DNA of 64,000 nt from Undaria pinnatifida (taxonomy: Eukaryota; Sar; Phaeophyceae; Laminariales; Alariaceae). Of this stretch, positions 35,801-46,800 are shown one piece after another. The stretch is from positions 4,030,859 to 4,094,858 of the forward strand of contig JABAKD010000016.1 in assembly GCA_012845835.1 (NCBI GenBank), read 5' to 3'. The translations under genes and the position numbers were made by a program. How positions within the stretch are numbered: the stretch's first letter is position 1; each line of letters starts with the position of its first letter. The notes beneath the pieces were generated by a model. That model was not told where the DNA came from. It worked only from the letters and a program-made list of their open reading frames with translations, and ran no database searches.

Positions 35801-37847
35801 ACGCTCGGGAAGACCCAAACGGGACGGTACACACGGGACGGACTTGAGCGGCATACCTCGGCGTCGGCGTACATGACACGCAGGTCGTGCATCAGGCAGT
35901 CCATGTACAGCTCCCCTGTTCCCAACACCACGTGCTCGCCGGACTCCTCCACCTGCATACAGATTCAGAAGTACGGTTGGTTGGTTCGTGTGCTGGTTGG
36001 TTGGTGATAGGATTGTTTGATTGTTTGGCTGGGTGGTTGATCTAGAGGATAGGCTGGTTTACTGGTTGATCAGACGATTAAGCGCTGGCCAATCAGACAA
36101 AGCCAGCAAGCCTTTTCTTGACCGTTTCATCCAGTGTTGTTGTTCTCACATAATCAAGTCCGTGGTCACAGGACAGGCTCCAGTCACTCTGGAGCTGAGG
36201 AATACCCCAGGGCAAAAACACAAACAAACCAAAGGTGGTACACGCATATATCACAGCTGACGCAATGAATGCCCCCACCAGAAACATGTAAAAGTGAAAT
36301 CGGGAGTCAGCCTACGACGTGCCAGGTCCATACTGGTGCATACGTCTCACTACTCGCGCCTGGAAAAGCCGACTATACCGTTTGCCACCCAAGAAAGACT
36401 ACCACGACTATATTGCACGTAGTACCTATCACTAGGCATACGCACGACAGACGCAAGTTAATTAGAAAAAAAGAAACAAAGAAAAGAAAAGAAGATAAAA
36501 GAAAGAAAGCGAAAAACGAAAAAGGAAAGGAAATAAAAGAAAAGACAAGAAAGGCAAGAAAAGAGAAGACAAAAGGAAGCAAGGAAAGGAAAAAAGAAAA
36601 AACGTCATATTATTAATAGCAGACCCTAGGAACTGACTAAAGACGGCATTGGGCTCATAGAGGGTATCAAGTGCATCATCAATGGCACTGGGGAGAGAAC
36701 GCAACACGGCGAAGAAATCAGGGCGGCCTTACGCTATCTTGTGATGGCAATTGAAAGGCTTACAATTTTCAAGTACTAAGGTTGGCTCAAATTCCCTACA
36801 GCAGTAATACTACGAGTACTTTTTTTCGGCATTTTCCCTCACAGGCCCAAACCGCGAGAGCGTGAGATGGCAAAATCTGACGAAAATCGACAAGCAACAA
36901 AAAGCTGAAAAGTGGGAATGCTGAACCCTATGCGCAATAAAAATGAAGCCAAGTACCGGGGGGGGAGGGGGGGGGGAGAAGGGAAGACACCTGTGACCAC
37001 GGCTTGTCCTAGAAGCTCTTACAAGTTGGGCTGGAGTAGTAAAAGCGACAAAATAAAAAGAAAATGATTGGGTGGATGTTTGGTTCGCTGGTTGGCTGAT
37101 AGGCTGCTTGTTGATTCGTTGGGTCAACAGTTTCGGGGCCCGGGTATATCTTGATTATAGTATAGCGACCAAAAATACGACGATTGCGTTATTTTCAAGA
37201 GTCTGCTAGTAGTAGCGTGAGCGCGCAGCGGTACGAGTTGGGTCATGCCGCGCCCGTCCCCGCACGAGTCTTTGCATTGTTGTCGTTCGGATACCAACTT
37301 TCATCATCGCTAACCACAAGCAGTAGCCCATGCCGAAACTCGTCATTGTTCGTCGTTAATTTATCCCGCTCAAGTCTCAAAAGGGTTAACGAGTAAACGT
37401 CTGTTAGCTGGGTAAGGACTGGGTGGATAAGGACTGGTTTGCTCCCTGGTCGGTCTGCTCGGTTCGGCGAAAACCGCAACCGCCCAGCATGTTGACCCTT
37501 CAGAGCCACAATGACCACACATATACACCATAACACGGATCAGAAAACGAAAACAAAAAAAGTCCTGAGCCGTGGTGCAGTGCGGAGAGAGAATCACAAA
37601 CGCACAAAACAAAAATCTTCCCGTCCAGATCCAGGCCAAGCGTCACCACTCCCCCCCTCCCCCCCTCCCCCCCCGCCCGTCCCCCGCCCGTTATCACTGC
37701 AACGTGGTACCCCCTCCACTCGCCCCTTCCATGCACGGCAATCACCTTAGTGTGGGCCAGCGGGTAGCTCTTGCTGATTTTTCGAAGGCCCTCTACAAGC
37801 TTGGGAAGATCGGAAGGGTTTAGAGGCTCAACCGCGAGCTTGATCAC
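23880..37847 (-). CDS. EFTUD2: EFTUD2 exons 15-23: domains III-V and C-terminal tail
   Basis: Residues 601-990. Exon 15 starts domain III ([17 protein letters not shown]). Exon 16 has [17 protein letters not shown]. Exon 17 has [19 protein letters not shown] and [14 protein letters not shown]. Exons 18-19 have [17 protein letters not shown] and [19 protein letters not shown] (domain IV). Exon 20 has [20 protein letters not shown] and ends CAG|GCAAGA, a second GC donor. Exon 21 has [11 protein letters not shown]. Exon 22 has [13 protein letters not shown]. Exon 23 ends with [23 protein letters not shown] and a Gly/Ala/Met tail, TAG at 23880-23882. Intron 22 (5,783 bp) is by far the largest and is packed with transposons. 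Confidence 0.95.
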
Positions 37848-40800
37848 CTGACAAAGCACCAAAGGGGACATGTGTGTGTTGCCTTCGCATCAAACGGTCC
37901 TTTCTACCCAACGACATCATCAGTACACCCAGAGTCCGTGCTGATTCATCCTAGAGAGATACTCGTACAAAAACTATGTGGTCACAGACGACTGTGAACT
38001 ACGTGTGAAAAAAAAAAACATAAGAATCAATGTTTGTATACTCAATAATATTGGAAACACACGTTAACATTAAAAAATCACGAGAGGGGACACACGTTTT
38101 TCACCCCCCCCCTGTAATAAAAATAGTATATGTATGCTCAGTAACCATTGAACATACATTAAAAAACACGGGAGGGGCGTACGTATGTTGAAAAAAAATG
38201 CGAAATAATCAATATCTGTACACTCAATAATCATGGAAACACGCGCCAAAAACATTGCGAAGATGAGTTTCGACCGAATATCGCATCTTACTCACAGCTG
38301 AGGTTTCTTTTTAAAGCGTAATAAATGGGTCTGACGCGTGTGATACGATACGAGGTGCACCACTTTTTTTCTTCAAGGTTAAGGTTCCTCAATCTGGGAG
38401 CTTAAGACCTCTCTCTAAAACCGATTTGATCCCGGATGAAAAAGAAAACTGCTACCACCGGATGAAAAATCGCATGGCCTAGCTAGGCATACACGACGAG
38501 AATCATCATGCACACAAAATGTTTTTTTTCTTTTTTTTCCGGCGATTTTGGGTTAAGGAGCCCCGTCATTCGGAAAAGCAAAATCGGCAAAAAAAGGTAT
38601 ACCTTATCGTAGCCAAAAAATAGCCAAAAAAAGGTACACCTCTATCGTAGCTTGCGTCGTTCTATACATACAAAACACATTAATACAGTACTAACAGTGG
38701 TCCCTCTGTAGTGCCGATATGTGCACTATAGAGGGAAATACCGGCATTATAGCGGCAACCGGCACTACCCCGCATACTGCCATTATTAGCTGTTTCCATC
38801 TGGGCCAAGCGATTTCACAGGCACTATAGCGGGCAACCGGCACTACTCAACCGACACCAGAGAGGGACCTCCGCCATATTTATATAGTCAGTAATCAGTA
38901 TTCATGGGCATCGGGTTTTTGGTCGGTGATTCGTTGCAAGTGCGTTGGGGGGGGGTGTCTTGGTCATTGTTTGATAGACGATATTCATACGATAGGATAA
39001 TACATTTTACACGGCAGTCCACTAATACCATACCATACAAAAGACTCTGGACTACCATACACCAGAATAGCTACATATGATACCAGGCTACATAAAAAAC
39101 TACCGCACAAAAAAAAAACTGAAATACGAACATATAAAGTACCTGGTAATTATTTTATAAAACATGTTTCAACTACGTCAGCTGTGAGCTCGATCAATCT
39201 AAAAGGGACAACACTTACAATACTTATCTTTGCAAGCTGCGTGATACACCGGCCGCGCGTTTTTACACATGTGTTACTCATTAAAGATAAACGACCCCCA
39301 CGGATATTGCTATCAATACGGTGGACGGGGTACTTTTACAATGGCACTATGTAGTAGGTATTTAAACAAATAACGAACTCCACTGCCCGGCATGAAGGGC
39401 CGGGACGGACACTGGGGTGTGCGGGTGTCGCCGTGGGTAGAAAGAACGCATTAGTGTTGAGACAAAAACAACACACACGCCCCATCTCAGGCTCGAAAAG
39501 ACTCCTTCTCACACCAGGCAAGGTCGCTTTGTCGGCCTCAACCCCCCAAACATACTATTGCTAGATAAAACACACACAAAAATGGCGTAGACCCAACCCG
39601 ACCCAAACCCCAACCCCAACTCCAATTCCAACTCCAACTCCAACCCCAGGCTAAGGCTAAGGCTAAGGTTACGACCCTCCGCTCGCGCACTCCCTCACCG
39701 ATGTGGTTTTGAACGAGAGCGGTCTGAAGATTGCGGCCTCCTCTCCCCCTCCCAGGCCCCCGTCTTCCGCATCGCAGATAGTGGCCGTCTTGTGGATGGA
39801 CGCGTCCACCCCCTCCAGGAGGACCCAGTTACCGGCCTTGGCCATGTTGATGTCCATCACGGTCCTGGCCAAAATAAGGATGGGTAGACGACTAAATAAG
39901 TAAATACCCAAAAACTGGACGAAAAAAAAATAGTGTTAATAGTTTAGCTACCCTGGTAGTCTTAAGAAAACACAGAAAAAAAATCCTACTGTGTGTATGA
40001 TCACTGTCCATCCATGCTTACTGGCCATGCGTTATCTCCAACAGCATCATCATGATGATGGTCATCATCATCGCCGCAATGACCACCACAACCACCACCA
40101 TCAACCTCGATTACCACCAATCATCACATTCACAACCAATCCCCACCACCACCATCAACACCATCGTCATCACATCATCAACATCGTCATCACCATCACC
40201 ATCACCATCGTTACGACCACCATTGTCGCCATCATCGTTATTACCATCATCATCACCACCAGCACCATCAATCCGCATCACCGCCAATCACCACCACTAC
40301 CAATCAACTTTAAACATATCTCAAAAGCGGCAGTTTAGAGGTGTGACGAACGGCAAAGTTACAACAACAATGACGCGGCGGACGCTTACTAATACCATAA
40401 CTCCATAACTACTAGGGTTTAGTGTGGAAACTGCGTCCGTGGTAAGCCCGTGACCGATTGTCGTTTTTTCGTCACGGACCGTCAACAGACATGACGGACC
40501 GTCAACAGACATGATGGACCGTCAACAGACATGATGGACCGTCAACAGATGTCAACAGACATGGCGGACCGTCAACAGACATGAGGGACCGTCAACAGAC
40601 ATGACGGATCGTCAACAGACATGACGGACCGTCAACAGACATGACGGATCGTCAACAGACACGACGGACCGTCAACAGACATGACGGACCGTCAGCAGAC
40701 ATGACGGACCATCAACAGACATGACGGACCGTCAACAGACATGGCAGACCGTCAACAGACATATCGGAGCACCATCACAATCACCTTTAACCGTGACCTA

Positions 40801-43800
40801 CGACAGGATGACGATGCGAATCATAACTTTCCTGGTTGACGCTGATGGCCGCTACCCCCTAGACCATCGTTCTCATCGTCATCATCATCACCATCATCAT
40901 CAATTACCGTCACCGTGGCCTCATGACATATATGAAGGGTGATCACGTCAATCATACCTGCTCTGGCTGATGCTGGTGGCCGTTACTTCCTTCACCACCA
41001 ACATCATCACCATCATCACCATCACCACCCTCCAGCATCACCATCAAAACCCTACCACCACCAATCCCGCCCACCATCAATCACCGTCATCGCTGACTCA
41101 TGACATATTAGGAGGGTGACCACGTGAATCATACCTGCCCTGGCTGATGCTGATGGCCGTTACTTCCTTCACCGCCATGTCCTCCTCGTCGTGCGTAGAG
41201 TACGCCTCCCCAAGCACCTACAAAACATCACAATGCGCACCGAAAAAACCCCAAACCATCCAATCAAACAACATATCATAGAAAGTGTTGAGAAAGGATG
41301 AAACAATTAATCCACCCATCGCTTTTTGTGGAATCGATATAAAATTAATATTTGCCGGCTTAAACAGGGATCGAATTAAGTCACACGTTTATCGCTTGTG
41401 TGGGGAGGGAAGGGAGGGGGGGGGGAGCGTACTCATTTGTTGCTTGCCTCAGTCATTTGACCATTGACCATGCATCCGTTTCGAGACGGATCACCGGGGG
41501 GGGGGGGGAGGGTTTGAAATCCAACGCACATGTGCCCTCGAGGGAGCATGCAGACACGGCATCTCGCCAAGGCTCAAAACGCACTCTGCGTTCCGAACAT
41601 ACTGATATACTCGGAATTTCTACGCAGACAATGAACACAACCCCCCTCCCTGCCAATATCTACGGCCTCAAGACCACGGCCATGCATGATGTGAGTACCC
41701 CCCCGCCCCCCCCTCGCCCCCCAGCATACTGCCTGCCATCCCACCTTGACTCTCTGCCCCGTTCTTATAGCCCCGCTGTAAACCCTTCCCAAGGCCGTGA
41801 ACGCCTGCCCGTCCGGCGTGGAGTAGAGCTTGACCACGTTGATCATCAGGGGGCCCAGCGGGTCGCACTTGTTCATGGCGATGGCGATCGAGGAAGTTTG
41901 GTCGCCCGTGTACGTTCTCATCACCTGCATGAACGGTTTCCGACAAGCAGCAGCATCATCATCAGCATCGGGGAGCAGCGGGAGGAGCAGCCGCCGCCGC
42001 AGCAGCAGCAGTATCAACGGCATCAGAAGCAGCATCGCCAGCACAACCACCAAAAACAGCCCCCCACTGCTGCCTACCGTACCATACCACTCAATCCTAA
42101 AGTGCCCTTTTGTACCATATCGTAACCTGCTGCATCATACCACCGCGTCACCTTCTTCTGCGCGTTCGCCACCGGAGACGGGACGTGCTTCGCCACAACG
42201 TCCACAAAACCCGACGCAGACCCCAAAAACTTGGTGAAGATAAGCTTCAGCAGTGGCTTAGGGTCCAGGTAGAACTGGCACCGGGCGGTGCATGCGTCAG
42301 CGTGGGTAATGGTTGGAGATATTGGAGGGGGGGGGGGGGGGGGCGTTGAGGGTCAGAACTGCCACCGGATGGCGTTAGCGTTGGTAATGGTATTGGCGTT
42401 ATTGGGGGGGGCACGGTTGGGTGGCGACATTGGGGGAGAGGCGGAGGGGGTCGGTCACGGTTAGGGCCAGAAAGGCAGCGACGTAAAAACGACGTCGTAA
42501 AAATTCCTGACGGTTAGCATCGGTAGCGCAACGAAATAACAACAGTAGTAATGCCTAGCCAACAACTAACTAGTCAGAGACTTACAGTCAACCACTTCAC
42601 AGCCCGGACAAAAAACACAAAAACACAAAAAAGAAAGCCTAAATGACGAAAACACTAAAAACACACGTGCCCAAAAAACACCAAAACCACAAGAACACAC
42701 ATGCAAAACAAACCAAAATGACACAACCACAAACTCATAATCTAACAAAATCCCCAACGCACAACACCATATAAAACACAAAAAAAACAAATACTCACCT
42801 GATCCCGACCGATGCGCACGCCGATCTCGGCAAGCGTGTGCCTCAGCGTGTCCGCTTCTTCGCCCAGCACCTGCCAAAACGGTATATATATCCGGTAGCG
42901 AGGTTCGTCAAGACATAGAGGCATCGTCGTGGGGACACCACTATGAGCTATTCGAGAGAGGCTTCGAAAAAAGAGGCGTGTACACAAGGGACAATTTTTT
43001 TGACTGATTTTACATATGCACTGAGCGGGAGTTGCAAACGCTCAGGCTAGACGAAAAAATAGCGCAGAACGCGTTTATAACCAAGGAAGGAGGGAAGAGG
43101 GGCGGCGGTGAGAATCATCAACCTGCAACACAGAACGAAGCGAAAAGAAAATCGGTACCTGGTACTAGAAATTAACGACCAGAGACAACCGACCGACCGA
43201 CCGACGGATCGATCGAAAAACAAGCAACAAGCCGACTCAACGAGCGATGGCCGATCGATTCAAAACGACCGACCGGCAGACAGACAGGTCGACCGACTGA
43301 CTAACAACCAATGAATCAACCAATAGGCCGCACGACCAAACGTTACGACCGATCGACCGACTGATCAATCAATCGATCGAACGAACGAACTTACGACCGA
43401 CCAGACGGATCGCCTGATCGGCCGACCGACCGGCCGCTCGACCGAAAAAAATAAGCACTACATTAAAACCAGCGAGCGATTATCGATCGATCGAACTAAC
43501 GACCGGCAGACCGACAGACCAACCGACCGACCGACCAAACAACCAACACATCAACCAACAACCAACACATCAACCAAACCGATCGGAAGACCTAACAATC
43601 ACCAAAGACAACCGAACGAACGAGTAAACGGTTGATCGATCAATCAATCGACTGACCAACCAACTGACCGACCGACCGCACCGACCAACTGACCAACCGA
43701 CCGACCGACCGCACCGACCAACTGACTAACCGACCGACCGACCGCACCGACCAACTGACCGACAACCGACCGCACCGACCAACCGACCGACCGACCGACC

Positions 43801-46800
43801 GCACCGACCGACCGACCAATTGACCAACCGATTGACCATACATGATCGAACAATAAACGGAGCATCGACGACGATAGGTCAACCGACCGACCACCCAACC
43901 AACCAATCAGCCAACCAACCGACTGACAGAACGACCGACCGATCACAACCGGAAAACAAACAGATGAACGCGCAACCGACCGACCGACAGACCGACCGAC
44001 CGACTAACCGACCGACCGACCGACTAACTAACCGACCGACCGACGGACCGACCGACCGACAGACCGACCGACCGACAGACCGACCGACCGACCGACTAAC
44101 CGACTAACCGACCGACCGACCGACCGACCGACCGACCGACCGACCGACAGACAGACCGACCGAAATACAGAGCCAACCGCCAGCTTACCTGGGAGTAAAT
44201 CTTGTACATGGGCTCAAGGATGAACTGCACGAAGGACCTCTGGCAGTCCGGGGGCGGAAAACCCTTGCGGAACGCCTTCGTCGCAGGATCCACCCACACG
44301 TCCCCCCAAAGCCGCTTGCCCAGCTCCTTGGGGTTCATCTCTCCGTACATGTCGCAGTACACCTAAACACAACACGTCACGCAGCAGTATCAGCGTTCGA
44401 CGAGGGAAGAGCGGGAGCGGGAGGGGGGGGGGGGGGGGGGGGGGGGGGGCGGTGGGTCGGGAGGGCGGCGCGGATGTTTCATTCATCAACATTTTTTAAT
44501 CCTCGAAGCGACCCGGGTAAAAAAAAAACCATCCGTTTTCCACATTTGTGTTTGTCGGTATTTCTGGCGGACGGGGTTCCCCAACAAGCATACTACGAGG
44601 TATACCCGGCATCGACGAAACAATACTGGTAGCTTTTACGGTTGGCAGGAACGTTCGTGATGTATTAATACTAATATTACTGTGAATAGCATGGACTTTT
44701 TGATCGGGTTGCACGTTCTTGTTTTTGTTTTGTTTTTTTGGCTCAACGTCAATACTTGGGTGAAGCAGGGAGGAGCTCCTCCAAAACGGGGAGCCTAAGA
44801 AAATATCACTTTTTCTTTACATGGGTCGGGTCGGGTCGGGTCGGGTCGGGTCGGATCGGATCGGATCGGGTCAGGGTTTCGACCCGGCCCGTGAGATTCG
44901 AGGACCTCCTGCTCCGACCCGACCCGACCCGACCCGACCCGACCCGACCCGACCCAACCCGACCCAACCCGACCCGCGGGCCGGGTCATGCATAACCCGT
45001 TAAGACCCCCGGAAAAGCATAGAGGCGCACGCACCCCTGCAGTATAGCATGCGTCCTCCTTGCCTTGCCTTGCCGACAACGAGATACCTCCGCAAAAGGT
45101 TGTTCTTTCCGTTTACTTTGAGTTCCATGTATGCTTTGAGTTCCATGTACATTTTTTTTGTTGGGATGGGTTTAAACACGAAGCTAGTAAAAACGGTTTT
45201 AGAACTGAAAAAATAAATAAATAAAATGGTCCCACACCACCATACCCGCGAGCAAGTCCGGCTCCAGACACGCGGGTCAACTTCTAAAGAGAATACACTC
45301 CCCACGTATGCGTAGTGTGTCAATTTTAACTCAGTGGCACGCCAGCGCAAGCTACCGCGACCCCTCCGGCGACGCATGGCACGATTAGAGGTACAGTAGC
45401 ACCTATGGGCTGAAACGTTCTCTGAACGACTGGGCTCCTTAACCCCTTCATAGCTTCAATCCCTATACTAATCCCAAGTAATTTCCCCCGAAAAACGGGT
45501 TTCCAGTTGCAAACGCGTTACCCCAATGTCAAGGGATTGCCGTTTTTGTTTTGGGGTATTATACTATTCGTTCATTGCCTAAGGCCATGGGGATTATCCA
45601 TCGGGTTACACCTTTCACTTTTTCTCGATTTTTTACAGCTTGCGTAAGGAATAGAGCTACTCAAGTGATCACCCTAAGAAGGAAAAGGATGCACCCCTGC
45701 CTCAGCATGCATCCGGCGCCCAGTGGCGGCGGCAGCGCAACATGCCGCGACCTCCCTGCTCCCTCTCTCACCTTGGCAAACGAGCCCGTCGTGAAGGCCC
45801 AGCCGTGCTGTGCCGAGGCGAAGCACACGTTCCCCTTGGCGGGGTCGAGCCGCTGGGGAGGTCCCGTGACCTCCGTGCTGTTGGCCACGATCAAAGCGTT
45901 CACCTGTAACAAACGGCATAGTTCCACAACACTACATGAAAAAAAAAAGAGAGAAACCAACTAACCGACCTACAGCAGTCTTTACTCACAAACAACAACA
46001 CACGTTGAGCCACAAACGCGTCAGCCAGGTTCGAAGACGCAGAACTCCCTCCGCAAATCACCGAAACAAAACGAAAACTATTGAAATAGCCGTAACAATA
46101 CCCAGTCAACCAAAAACTATTGGTAGTCAATTAACGACCGATGCTCAGTGAACTCGCAGTCCCAGTTACTACAATATTCCCCTCTCGGGGTGTGGCTGGC
46201 TTCAATTGCAGGTGGGTATCGCAAGATGAAAAGGCGGAGCAAAAGCTACTGTGAAACTAAAGAAAAAAGTTATTAGCCAGCCGCAAAAGTAACACGTCAA
46301 GTCACACCGACCAGCTCAAACGAGTTTATAGCTTAGTCTATTCCTTACTTATTCTAGGCCTACAGCAGTATGGGTCCCCCGATAAGGCGGGATCCCCATA
46401 TAAGGCGGGATCCCGATATAAGGCGGTCCAAATCGCTTGGCGCGACTGTTACATTGCACTCATAACCCGAAATGAATAAGGCGGGTTCCCCCTACAAGGC
46501 GGTCATATTGCTCCGGCACATCACCGTCTTACTACCCCGCACACGACAGCGACCAGTCCCCCCTCCCCCATCCCCCTTATGCACCTGTGCTGATATGCTT
46601 TCAGCCATAGGACTACCAGTACAACAACGACCAATAGCTTGTTTGCGACGTACCAATTTTGGATGGGTAGGAGTTGGATCGGAAAACGTATTAAAAAAGT
46701 ATTAGTATTTGAAAACGTCACAATCCAAGGCGAACCAACCCAACCCACCAAAATAACAGCGAAACATTATAGCATAAAAAACAGGTTTTCCAGCCATTTT

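Noticed and set aside
39590-39672. Interstitial telomere repeat
   Set aside because: CCAACC and GCTAAG runs do not match a TTAGGG-type or TTTAGGG-type unit; treated as low complexity.
40480-40765. CRISPR-like direct repeats
   Set aside because: Units are contiguous with no spacers and lie in a eukaryotic intron.
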